Source: Platanthera guangdongensis
Taxonomy: Eukaryota; Streptophyta; Magnoliopsida; Asparagales; Orchidaceae
Length of the DNA stretch: 64,000 nucleotides
NCBI GenBank assembly: GCA_039583875.1
Contig: CM077151.1
Coordinates: 119,451,519 to 119,515,518, forward strand
Direction: 5' to 3'
The translations under genes and the position numbers were made by a program. Under the pieces are notes generated by a model. That model made no database searches, had not been told where the DNA came from, and saw only the letters and a list, made by a program, of their open reading frames with translations. Positions 22,484-33,395 of this stretch are shown one piece after another. Every line of letters starts with the position of its first letter. Positions within the stretch are counted from its first letter, which is position 1.

Positions 22484-24245
22484 GTCTATGGATGGACTAA
22501 ATCTTACCGAAGAGGTATCAACCCATCCTTCTCCACAGGTTGCTGAAGACAGTGAAGAAGAAAATCAAGTGGAAGTGGCTGAACTTCCCTCAACATCTAA
22601 TAACATTCCTCAAGAGGAATTAATTATAGAGCTGTTGCTGAACAAACTCCACCCACTGATCTTGTCACACTTAGAGATCACCCCAGATCTCAAGTGATTG
22701 GAGACATTTCAGCAGGTGTTCAGACAAGGCATCAACTCAACCAAGACTTGATGCATGCATGTTTTCTCCTTCAGATTGAACCTCTCTCCATCCATGAAAG
22801 CTGAGCAATATCCCCACTAGATCATTGCAATGCAAGAGGAACTAAATCAGTTTGAGATATGTAGAGTTTGGGATTTGGTTCCAAGACCTCATAACTACGC
22901 AGTTATTGGAACCAAATGGGTCTACAGAAACATGCTAGATGTTCAAGGAAACATTATGAGAAACAAGGCTAGGCTTGTTGCTCAGGGCTATAGGCAAGAG
23001 GAAGGAATTGACTATGGCCAAACCTTTGCCCATGTTGCAAGGTTAGAGGCCATAAGAATATTCCTTGCCTATGCAGCTCACAGGAGATTCAAAGTTTTTC
23101 AAATGGATCTCTCTAACTCAACCCTCTTTTGTATTTAAATTGCATAAAGCTCTCTATGGTTTAAAGCAAGCTCCAAGAGCTTGGTATGAGACCTTAGCAA
23201 GCTTCCTTTTAGAGCATAAATTTACAAGAGGAACCATAGATAAAACCATTTTCACTAGACATCATAAGGACCAAATATTGTTAGTGCAAATATATGTGGA
23301 TGACATCATCTTTGGGTATACTGATCCCAAATTATGCAAGAGGTTTGCTGACCTCATGCATTCCAAATTTGAGATGAGTAGCATGGGTGAGCTTTCCTAC
23401 TTCTTTGGTCTCCAAGTGAAGAAGCTCCCTGATGTTATCTTCCTCTCCCAAGCTAAGTATGCTAAAGAGCTTATTAAGAAGTTTGGGATGGGTGATGCTT
23501 CAGGAATGAAAACACCTATGGCTACCAATATTGTTGTGGATTCTGATGCAGCAGGGAAACCTGTAGATCAGAAGCATTATAGGGCAATTGTTGGATCCCT
23601 ATTATACCTAACAGCTAGCAGGCCTGATATCATGTTTTCCACATGCCTTTGTGTAGGTTCCAAGTGAATCCCAAAGAATCTCACCTTATTTTCTAAAAAA
23701 GAATTTTGGGATATATAAAGAGTTGTCGTAATCTAGGACTCTGGTATCCTGTAGAGTCAGAGTTTGAGTTAACTGGATACTCAGATGTTGACTATGCTGG
23801 ATGTAGAGTGGACAGGAAGAGTACCTCTGGAACTTGCCAGTTCCTAGGTATCAGACTTGTCTCCTGGTTTTGTAAAAAGTAAACATCTGTCTCTACATCA
23901 ACTGCAGAAGCAGAATATATGGCTGCTGGCAGCTGCTATTCACAAATGTTATGGATACAAAACGAACTCCTAGACTATGGTGTCAACTTAAATAATTCAA
24001 CATTATTTTGTGATAACACTAGTGCTATTGTTATAACACAGAATCCAGTTCACCATAGTAGGACTAAACATATTGATATAAGACATCATTTCATTAGAGA
24101 TAGTGTAGACAAAAAGAAAATTAACCTAATCCATATTCCTACTGATTTACAGAGAGCAGACATTTTCACCAAACCCTTGGATGAGAAAAATCATCTATTC
24201 TTTATAAATCAACTTGGACTGATCAATGGAGAAGAGTTAAATTAA
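22484..24245 (+). pseudogene. pol: Reverse transcriptase-RNase H of element A
   Basis: [39 protein letters not shown] deletion near 23110 then removes about 30 residues (the usual VKSAFLNG to QPxGF part). [15 protein letters not shown] follows, and the intact YVDD in [13 protein letters not shown] (about 23290-23330). RNase H: GSLLYLTASRPDIMF, a break at 23667, RKSTSGTCQFLG, AEYMAAGSCYSQML, FCDNTSAIVITQN, RTKHIDIRHHFIRD. It ends LGLINGEELN. Stops at 23667 and 23880 and the deletion make it non-functional. Confidence 0.87.
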
Positions 24246-24261
24246 TTTCTGTCTGCATTAG

Positions 24262-24535
24262 ACGAATTTTCCAGAGTTCGTCGAATGGAGTTCGACGAAT
24301 TAGGGAAAGTTTGAGAGATGCTCGTCGAACGGAGATCGGCGAATTCTCTGTGTGGAAACAATTTTCGTCGACCGGAGATCGACGAACTTTGCTTCAGAAG
24401 ATATTTCGTCGAACGGAGTTCGACGAACTACGTTCGTTTCTTCTGGATGAGATCGACGAATTATCTATCTATAATTTATTTCGTCGACCTCAGTTCGAAT
24501 AACTGTTTATTTTTTGTCGAACGGAGATTGTCGAT
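24262..24535. repeat. TCGTCGA/TCGACGA palindrome array before the aORF (A)
   Basis: Seven or eight units of TTCGTCGAAC-G-GAGTTCGACGAA type between the pol stop and the aORF. It is the same motif as in the LTR and gag tail. Confidence 0.85.
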
Positions 24536-24644
24536 TCATATTCTGGAAAACCTTATATCTAGGTTTTCTTTGACCTCCATCCCGCGCTTTCTGTTACCTT
24601 GCACTTGATCGCCGTTTTCTCTGTCTATCTTGCAGGTGATCTCA

Positions 24645-27443
24645 ATGGAGATTCCAGCAGGAGCTCTAGTCACAATGAAGTTTGACACTGGCTTTGATGT
24701 CGACTTTGACTCATTCCAGCACTCAGATCCAATCTTCCTCTATATTCTGGAACTTCTGAAAGAACAGAATCTGAAGAACTTGATGACCACTAGGATAAAG
24801 TTGGACGGAACAGAAATCAGGGAATGGGTCTATACTTCAACCATGTCTGAAGACAATATCATGACACGATCAATCGCCAGTAACACTGTCTCCTTAACCC
24901 CCGCCGTTTTAACTGAAATATTTGGTTTGACAACTAGAGAGGAGGAATTAGAGATTGATTCTGAAGAATTTACTATAATGCTAAATCTGATGGGTTATGC
25001 TGGTGACAACCCTAATAAACTGTTGAAGAAACATCTGTCTGCGCCATATAAATTCTTAGCAGACTTGGTTGGTAAAGTGCTACTCGGCAAACATACACCA
25101 CACGAATACATCACCAGACAACAGTTTCTGGTCATGTGTGCCATTGTCAACAAGAAGCAAATAGACTGGGCACAACTACTATTTGACTTGATTAAGAAGA
25201 AGAATACCAAGAAGGAAGGATGTTTTGGAAGGATCCTAGGGATCTTCCTCAAGGAAAAGGCTGTTGAATCCCTGATCTCCCAGACCATATTCATTAATGC
25301 CAGTAAAAGGCTCACCTGTGCCTTATTTGGCAGGTGGGAGAGGACAATCACCAAGCCCACTAAGGCTTCTACCTCTTCCATCCCAGCTTCTGAAGGCACT
25401 AGGGCTGTTAAAGCCACTCCCACACCTGCTGAGGAGATTCATCCCACTCCACCCTCTCTTCCAGCACCCCTTCCAGCAAAACAACTCACTTCCTCTCCCA
25501 TTCCTTCTTCAACACTTCAATCACAACAGCATACTCCTGTGCCTACTCCACCTCCATCTCCACCACTTGACATCACTAACATTCCATCTTCCCCTCTTCA
25601 AGCAAATCAACAACCAACACCTCCTGCTTACCCTCATGACAAATATATTCCTACACCATGACAGTCTCCACTTCCCCCACATTTATCCTCCATTCCATCT
25701 TTCATCCTACTCTCAGACACCTTAATACCAGATGCCACCCCTCCATCCTCATCACCATCAACCATTCACATACATGATGTTCCACCCTCCATTCCATCAA
25801 TAGTTGCTCCCTCCTCCACACCAAATGCAACATCCTCTCCCACTTCCTCATTTGATCCCTCTACTATATCCTATATCCTCACCATCATCACCCCCCTTCT
25901 GAAATCCCTTATAGCAGAGGCCATTACACCTCTTGCTACCACCATTCAATCTTTATCTGCCCAAATCTCTGCTCTTACTGCTGCCCCCTCCTCAGTCAAG
26001 GGCCTGGCCTTAGTTCCTACTGAAACTAGGCAGGGGGATATGCCTGATGATGAAGCAGCAGCACCAGCTTCAGATACTTTAGCTCCAGCAGATACTGCAG
26101 ATACTCCATTCCCCATAGAAGTATATCCAGATTATACAGATATAGATTTAGTTGATTTACTTGATTTTATTAATACTGATATGGACATTGCTGAAACTAT
26201 TGGTGATTTTATCCTCAATCCCACAGTTAATTTACAAGAATTACTGAAAACTTTTGATACTGTATATATGCATCCTCCTCTAGCAACATTCACTAAGCCA
26301 AAGTTGGCTATTGTGCCTTATACTTCTCCTGTTAGTCCAGCAGTTGCTCAGCAACTCTGTGACAGTTTTGAAATTCCAGTTTCTGCAGCTATTCCATCCT
26401 CTCCAGAAGCTATCTCAGCACCAATCTTTGTGATGGATGACTCACCTATACCAGATCTGGATGAGTTAATCTTGGCTGATATTGAAGAAGAAAATAAGGC
26501 AGCCACTGAAAGCTCTATCCTAATTACCTCTGATTCTTGTATAGTTTCTTCTTCAACTACTGCTGAAACTCCAGTTTTTGAAACTTCTGCTTCTACTACA
26601 GAAAAGGCTATCATTGATGATAAATCATTGAAAGTATTGGATGCTTTATATGATAACCCTCAGGGTTCTGGCTGTGAATATGATGAAGATGATGATGAAG
26701 ATGATTCAGATGAAGAAGCTGCCATGAAGAAGAAGCAAATGTTGTCAAAGAAAAGGAAGGCTCCTCCTCCTCCTGCTCCTAAGCCCAATGCAACAACTGA
26801 CACTCCCTACTACATCTTGCATAATTTTACTCTTTATAAGGGAATGCCTGCTTGGATGTGGCTGTCTAAGAACCAGCAAAAGGAGAGTAAAAGAAGTAGG
26901 AGATACTCTCGTCCACCAGTTCATAGATACAGAAAAGATCCACCTCCTCCATCTCCTCTAGTAGCTGGTGCCACTGGCTCTATCTCTCAGAGATCTGCCC
27001 CTATGCAAACTTATCAGAGACATCAAGGGAGATCCTCTAGAAGCAGTCGGCAAGGGCATCATTACTCAGGAAATCAACAACAGCATTAGCAGCAAAAGCA
27101 ACATACATCTGCAGATCAGAAAGCTAAAAGTCCTGAAAAACCAGACTCACCTCCTATTCCTTTTGAAGATCCTGAAATAGCCAACACTGCTAAAATGGCC
27201 AGGTTCCAGGAACTTATTGGTCTTTACCTGATTAATAAAGCTAAAGCTGAAGGTAAAGACATATCAGGTTATACAACTATGTCAAAATACAGGAAGGAAG
27301 AATTAAAAAGATTTGATAAAGCCAACAAACTGTTTAATGTTGATGATTACATGAAACTCCATCCTGAAGCAGTTGTCCCCAGAGCTACATCTCTGAATAT
27401 CATTGGGGCAGCTGACATGATAATGACAAGGCACATGCTTTAG
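24645..27443 (+). pseudogene. aORF of element A
   Basis: The ATG at 24645 (MEIPAGALVTMKFDTGF) lies 9 bases after a TCTTGCAG|GTGA sequence. The N-terminal ~250 residues match C's aORF: REWVYT, SLTPAVLTEIF, FLADLVGKVLLGKH, WAQLLFDLIKKK, GRILGIFL, ALFGRWE. Then comes a Pro/Ser-rich stretch with a stop at 25661. Further in-frame or shifted pieces run at 26040-27089 and 27195-27443. The distal part has an acidic run, a Lys/Arg cluster (KKKQMLSKKRKA), TPYYILHNF, and a C-terminal KLHPEAVVPRA shared with C. I see no signal peptide or transmembrane segment. Likely a DNA- or RNA-binding or structural protein, but this is inference. Confidence 0.65.
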
Positions 27444-27702
27444 ATCCAAATAGAGAAATTATCTTTAAAAAGCCAGGAGAGAAGACAAAAGAAGACAACT
27501 CCATGCAGAAGAAGCAGAAGAAGTAATCTTTACTTTGTTTCAATTTCTTTCTGCATTTGCTTTCAAACTATATTATTTGTTTAAACAAAGCCTATGTACA
27601 TATATATCTGCTGCATGTGTTAGTAATTCTCTGCCAGATATATTTCTTTGCTTGCTTTGTTTATCTGTATGTTTATGTTTTGAGTCTATTAGTGACCTCA
27701 CC

Positions 27703-27717
27703 CAAATAGGGAGAGAT
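27703..27717 (+). other. Element A polypurine tract
   Basis: AAATAGGGAGAGAT lies directly before the 3' LTR. One G of the usual AAATAGGGGGAGAT is changed. Confidence 0.82.
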
Positions 27718-29375
27718 TGTTGGATCCCTAGTTGATTTGGGCTAGGTTCACTAACTTAGGATGTGACCCAACATGTATAGCCAGGGTCAAATTTGTGTCC
27801 TAGAGTCTAGGCCAAGTCCTTAGAGTCAATATCAGATGGACCAGCTATCAACAAGACCATCAGAGACTCAAGACTTAAAAGATTTCAAGACTAAGTAAAA
27901 TGAGTTCGACGTTCATCGAACTCAGTTCGACGAAAGGCGTTCTCAGCTCGACGATCTTGAGATAATTCTCTGAGCTGAGCTCGACAATCTACATTCTCAG
28001 TTCGATGAAAATTGGGACACTTCAACAAACTAAAGTCAGGGTAACTCCAGATTTGTCTAAGTCAAACTTCAGGCTTTGTTCGACGAACAAGATTCTGAGC
28101 TCGACGAACTTGGACCTAGTCGACGAACAAGATTCTAAGCTCGACGAACTTGGACCTCAAGTTCTCAACTTCTCAGTTCGACGAACTCAGTACTCTAATC
28201 GACGAACTTCAGACAGAAAAGGCAAAGGTTGTGAAGTATGCAAGTTCTGTTATCAGCTCGACGAACAGAAGCTGTCTGGCCGACGAACACGAAATCTCAG
28301 CTCGACGAACTGTTAAGTCAGCTCGATGATTTTCGTTCTTCATTCAACGATTCCAGACTAGGTCTTCTAAAGTTTTCCGTCCCTTTTCTTGGCAATGATT
28401 CCTGAGTAATTAATGCTCAATCTTATCGGAATGTTACCGTTAGAACGAGCATTGATCATGGATTATTACATGCCATTTTTCCATAGGACAGTAAGGGAAT
28501 TCATTGATTGTTGTTTCCTTCCCAGGCCGACTGCATTTACTGCTCACAGATTCTAATTTTGAATGTGCTCTTCAGTCAGTTTTTAACAAAAAGAAGAAAG
28601 GATCAAGCAGACTGACACACACCGATAGAAATTACATTCAAGAAGTCTTTCAGAAATCAAAAGTTCTTTTCTACAATCAGCCTAGGCCAGAGAACATCAT
28701 CAAGAAGAAGAAGAACATACAATCTCCATCAAGAGTCTTCTTCTTTCAACCCTACAGGATAACTTCAGAAGGACAACAATAACTTTATCTATCAAAGAAG
28801 TTCCTGAAGCAATCTCTGGTCAAGGCAATCAAGCTTTGAAGACCTGTCACCCTGAAGCAGTACTCCCGATTTCCTGATCCATTCAAGATCTCAGGGGGAG
28901 CAATCTGCTGAAATCAATCCACTAGTCTTCTCAGTTGTTATTGAGAAAGAGAGTACACCATCACCCCTTTCCCATCTTCTGTACAGGGTTTTAAGTCCCT
29001 TCAAAATTATTCCTGGTTGCAAGTCTCCTACCAAAAGACTTGAGGTTTGGGTTTTTGAGCACCTGAACAAAAGCTCATTGGTGTCAGGCACCTGATCAAA
29101 AATCTGAGTGGATTCCTACCACGGTGGTAGAAGAGTGGATGTACCCAGGTTGGGGAACCACTATAATATCTTGTGTCGTCTGGTTGCCCTTTTTCTTTTG
29201 TTTTGGTACTGTTCAGTGATTTGTTAGGTTGCTTTGCTTATTACTTTATTTGCTAATCTGTTCACCTAGGATTACAACAAAAGTTGTAAAGTTTTTTTTT
29301 AAGAGAGCACAATACTCTATTCACCCCCCCCCCCCCCCCACCTCTAGAGTATTTCAGATCCAACCTTCACTTTCA
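27718..29375 (+). repeat. Element A 3' LTR
   Basis: 1658-bp copy matching 4252-5897, with the palindrome array at about 27900-28345. A longer poly-C tract at 29324-29340 accounts for much of the length difference. The terminal CTTTCA is followed by the target duplication ATAAG. Confidence 0.92.
27900..28345. repeat. Palindrome array of the TCGTCGA/TCGACGA type (A 3' LTR)
   Basis: Same motif series as 4437-4870. Some half-sites are better preserved here (for example GTTCGACGAAC near 28079 and GTTCGACGAACTC near 28177). Confidence 0.85.
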
Positions 29376-30737
29376 ATAAGTTCGACATTCACCGAACTCA
29401 GCTCAACGATAGTTGTGCCTTACTCGAAGAACTCAGAGTTCCTTCTCTGATATGAGCTCGACAAAATTTGAGCTCAGGTCGACGAACTCTGCTCAAGACA
29501 GATTTCTCTGTTCAACAAACTTGGAGCTCAGAGAATGTCAGCTATTCTTAGGAACTTGGATAGCTGAGCTCAGGTCGACGAAGGGGATTTCTCTGCTCGA
29601 CGAACTTGGAGTCCAGGTCGACGAAATCTGCACTAAGGTCAATGAAATCTGTTCAGAGACTATAAGTTAAGTTTTCCTTATCTGTCCCACTCTTCATTCC
29701 ATCCTAAGTCAATAATTCTCTGAGTAATTAATGCTTAAATTCTCTAAGAATATAGCCGTTAAAGGCAGCATTAATTATGGTTTTCATCAGAGTAATTACT
29801 TGACTTATTCTCGGGACAGTTAGTAAAATACAATTAAAGTCAGATATTCCAGCCATTCTCCTTCCCAGATTTCTTGTAGTAATTAATGTACTCATTTTAA
29901 ATTCTGAAGAAAAATCACAGCAACATATATAAAGAAAATTTCTCCTAAGAGACAGATAACAAATACAACACACAAAATAGAGCGAGCCGACTAATAGAGA
30001 GATACTAAGATTCTTACCTTCACTCTGAAAAGAAATTCTGTTTTCCCTTGCACATTCAAGAAGACTGAAGAAGAACATCATCTACAAAATCAAGAGTCTT
30101 CTTCAACTTCTGATCCAGGAATCTTTAGAGATAATTGTTTAACATTTGTTCTCAAGTTCCTGGACATCTTCAAGTATAGGCTGAAGATCTATACCCTGAG
30201 CAAAGCTCCAGTCTTCCTGAACATTTCAACATCTCAGGGGGAGCTATGATACCAGCAATCCACTGAAGTCATCTTTGTTGATTAGAGAAAGAGAAGACAA
30301 TATCACCTTCTTAATCTCCTGTATAAAGGTCGTATTAACTCCCTTCAAAAGTTTTTGTTGGTTTTTGGGCACCTGATCAAAAGCCCAAAGGGTTGTCAGA
30401 TCTCCCTGCAAATAGATCTTGTGGTGACAGGGAACCTGAGCAAAAACCTGTGGTGGCAGTCACCTGATCAAAAAACTACTAGTGGATTCCTTTCAAGGTG
30501 GTAAAAGAGTGGATGTACTTAGATTTGGGGAACCACTTTAAATTCTTTTGTTGTGTGTTTGCTCATTCTTCTTTATTTTGTTGTGTTATGATTGTGTAGT
30601 TTAGTCTAGTTTCTATTTCATTTTATACTACTACTATTATCACTAATTTCTCTGATAAATTATAAAAACAGCCAAAATATTTTAAATCACTCTATTCACC
30701 CCCACTATAGTATATTAGATCTATCCCCTATCTTTCA
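29376..30737 (+). repeat. Element B 5' LTR, second part
   Basis: It continues B's LTR after the A insertion; bases 29376-29380 are A's duplicated ATAAG. The first ~280 bp hold a sparse palindrome array (GGTCGACGAAC, GCTCGACGAAC). The end has CTCTATTCACCCCCACTATAGTAT and CTTTCA, close to the LTR ends of A and C. It precedes a good primer-binding site. Confidence 0.85.
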
Positions 30738-30751
30738 CTTGGTATCAGAGC
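30738..30751 (+). other. Element B primer-binding site
   Basis: CTTGGTATCAGAGC directly follows the LTR and is the intact form of the site that is mutated in A. About 20 bases downstream the leader has AAG|GTAACA (30772-30779), a possible splice donor; in A the same place reads ATGCTAACA. Confidence 0.85.
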
Positions 30752-30835
30752 TTAGGTCTATTTGGTTGTACAAGGTAACACTTGAACCAACAGATCCTTC
30801 TAAGATCTAAATTCCTCTAGCATATTACTTATACC

Positions 30836-31673
30836 ATGGCACAGAACAAGGACTATGCAAGCATCAGACCTCCAGTTTGCAACTTGAACAAGTTTTCTAT
30901 CTAGAAGGCAGGAATTAAGTTATATATGAACTCCATTGATGAAGATATTTTGGATTCTATTTTGACAAGTCCAACAGCTCTAGTGGCTACATCTACTACA
31001 AGTTCCAGCACTCATACTGTTCCACCACCTGAGTGGACAGATGCATAGAGGAAGACCAAGATAGTTGATGCCAAGGCCATGAACATTCTAGCTCAGACAA
31101 TGTCAAATGACATTTTCCAAAAAGTGGTAGAGTGCACCTCAGCTAAAGCCATCTAAGATTCCCTAAACCAGATGGTTGCTGGATCTGTAGATGAGAGAAA
31201 AGACAGGAGATCAAATCTCATCTCTCAATATGAGAATTTCAAGAAAGAAGAATCTGAGTTAGTGGATGATATGTATAATAGACTTAGATCAATTGTCAAT
31301 GAGCTAAAAATCTTGGACAAGGACATAATCTTGACTGAGATCATTGACAAGATTCTCATGTACTTCCCCAGCTCATTGGATTCCAGGATCTAGCCAATCA
31401 AGGAGGCCAGAAGTCTGAATGAGATCACTACCGAGTCTCTATTGGGAAAGCTCAAATCTTATGAGCAGCTGATGAAGACCAGAGAAGCTGCTGAGCAAAA
31501 AACCTCCACACGAGGGATAAAAGAGCCAAGAATTGCCTTCAAAACAATTTAAGGATCAGAAGCTCCACCTGCTAATGAAGAGCTTATAGGGCTTCTTGCA
31601 AGAAGATTCTACAAGATAGCAAGAAAGGATTTTAGAATAAAATCATACAGACAGGATGACAAACCAAGGTATT
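30836..31673 (+). pseudogene. gag: Gag of element B, truncated by element C
   Basis: The ATG at 30836 opens MAQNKDYASIRPPV, nearly the same as A's gag. In-frame stops fall at positions that are Trp in A: FSI-stop-KA (A has FAIWKA), KAI-stop-DSL (KAIWYSL) and SRI-stop-PIK (SRIWPIK). Other stops are in TDA-stop-RKT and FKTI-stop-GSE. The domain runs through DRRSNLISQYENF and ends in SYRQDDKPR where element C begins. The zinc knuckle and everything after it are not in the window. Confidence 0.85.
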
Positions 31674-33228
31674 TGAAAGTGCAGCTAGATCTGAAATACT
31701 CTAGAGGGGGGGGGGGGGTGAATAGAGTGTGGTGCTTAAAAACTTTTTACAACAGTTGTTGTAATCTGAGTGAATAGGGAAGAAAATAAATTGTTACAAA
31801 CTACAAAAGAAACTAATCACAGATCCTAACTAATCACAAAAGAATCACAGCCAGAAACAAAAATAAAGACAAGCAAGCCAGATGACACAAGGAGCTATAG
31901 TGGTTCCCCTAAACTTGGGTACATCCACTCTTCTACCACCCTAGGTAGGAATCCACTGTAGGATGGGTTGATCAGGTGTCCTGGGCACCAATGAGCTTTT
32001 GATAAGGTGCTCAAAAACCAAATCAGATTTTTTGATCAGGTGTCTTGCCACCAATGAGCTTTTGACAAGGTGCTCAAAAACCAAGCACAAACCTTTGAAG
32101 GGAGTTTGAAAAACCCTTTTTAGAGATGGGGACGAGAGAATGATGGAAGTCTTCTCTTTCTCAAAGCAGCTGAGAAGACTATGTGGATTTAGATGTTGTC
32201 AAAGCTCCCCCTGAGTTCTTGAGATGTTCAGGAAATGAAGCTTTGCTGTAGGGTGATAGGCCTTCAGAAGTTGATCTCCAGCAAATGATGATTTCAGCAA
32301 TAGCTGAAGTGTTAGGTGTCTGGAGTCTTGAAAGATGTTGGCCTTGAACACTTGAATCAAAAGGGGATCTGAAGATTTCAGATTTTGTTGATCTCCTTTG
32401 GTGTGTGTTCTTGTATGAATTCTTTTTGACAGAGAGTATCTACAGCACTCTCTCTTGTGAACAGTTGGTGTTGAGAAAGATGTTGTTCAGAGAATGTTTT
32501 TTTCTTGTTCTTCTTGTTGTGCTTATCTGTGCTGTGTGTTGTCTATGCTCTGTGAGAGATTCAAAATTCTCTTTGTTTTATTCCTTGGTTCTGAATAGAA
32601 AATCATCCTCTGTCAAGAATAGCCGTTGGCCTGTCATTAATTGACTTCCTTAATTGCAAATGTCTTCTGGGGGAAAGTCCAAAGAAACATTCCTTGATAA
32701 TCCCTTGAAACTTGGTCCAGAATAAATGAAAACGGCTAGAAAATCTTCTGAATCAATTGCTGAATAACTCCTTAACTGTCCTGAATTTGAATCTTGAAAA
32801 TCCTTTAACTCTTCAGAAAAACGTCGAACTGAGCTCTGCTATCGTCGAACTGAGCTCAGCAATTTGGATTTAGACAGCAACAGAGAATCAATACTGAGTC
32901 AAGATCGTCGAATTGAGCTCGCAGATCATCGAATGGAGTTCGACGATTTGTTGAAGTTGAGCTCAGCGATCGTCGAATGGAGTTCGACGATCCGTCGAAG
33001 TTGAGCTAGACGATCGTCGATTGGAGTTCGACGATTCGTCGTACTGAGCTCGACGATATGACTTAGTCTCCAAACTGAAAATCCTTGGTCTTGAGGACAG
33101 CTTCCAAACCTAACTACTAACCCTTAGACTCAATTCTAATTGACCTTTAGATCTATACAGGAGGTCAAAAGCATGTTTCCTAAAGACATAGTGATCCTGA
33201 CCCAAATTAGTAATAGGGTGTTCCAACA
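31674..33228 (-). repeat. Element C 3' LTR
   Basis: 1555 bp, from TGAAAG to CCAACA. Element sense starts TGTTGGAACACCC and ends with the CTATTCACCCCCC tract and AGTATTTCAGATC, like A and B. The palindrome array is at 32818-33062. Confidence 0.87.
32818..33062. repeat. Palindrome array of the TCGTCGA/TCGACGA type (C LTR)
   Basis: Six to seven units such as ATCGTCGAA-TGGA-GTTCGACGAT. The central linker TGGA or TGAG differs from A's CTCAG, but the arms are the same. Confidence 0.85.
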
Positions 33229-33242
33229 ATCTCCCCCTATTT
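33229..33242 (-). other. Element C polypurine tract
   Basis: The minus strand reads AAATAGGGGGAGAT next to the 3' LTR. Confidence 0.85.
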
Positions 33243-33395
33243 GAGTTAGGATTACTATTTAAAGAATTTGGAAAACTTACATAACAACATACAAAGCAAC
33301 AATACAGAAATGCAATAAGCAGGACATTGTAGAAGCACGGATATATATTATCTTAGACAGAATTCAGAATTCAGAATGATTGTCACCTTACATAA

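Larger units (their letters stand above)
4252..29375 (+). mobile_element. Complete copia/Sirevirus retrotransposon A with element D nested inside
   Basis: It is bounded by TGTTGGATCC at 4252 and CTTTCA at 29375, with LTRs of 1646 and 1658 bp. A perfect target-site duplication ATAAG flanks it (4247-4251 and 29376-29380). Subtracting nested element D and its duplication leaves about 12.2 kb, which is long for a copia element but usual for Sireviruses. Order: LTR, PBS, gag, (D), protease/integrase, RT, RNase H, spacer, aORF, PPT, LTR. Gag is open, but pol and aORF are broken, so the copy is not autonomous. Confidence 0.9.
4063..31673 (+). mobile_element. Copia/Sirevirus element B, split by element A
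   Basis: B begins TGTTGGATCC at 4063. Its 5' LTR is interrupted at 4251 by element A, resumes at 29376/29381, and ends CTTTCA at 30737. It is followed by a primer-binding site and a gag pseudogene that is cut at 31673 by element C. The 5 bases before the LTR are ATATG, so the same five bases should follow B's 3' LTR, which is not in the window. Removing A restores a continuous LTR of about 1.55 kb, similar in length to C's LTR. B is the oldest layer of this part of the stack. Confidence 0.8.
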
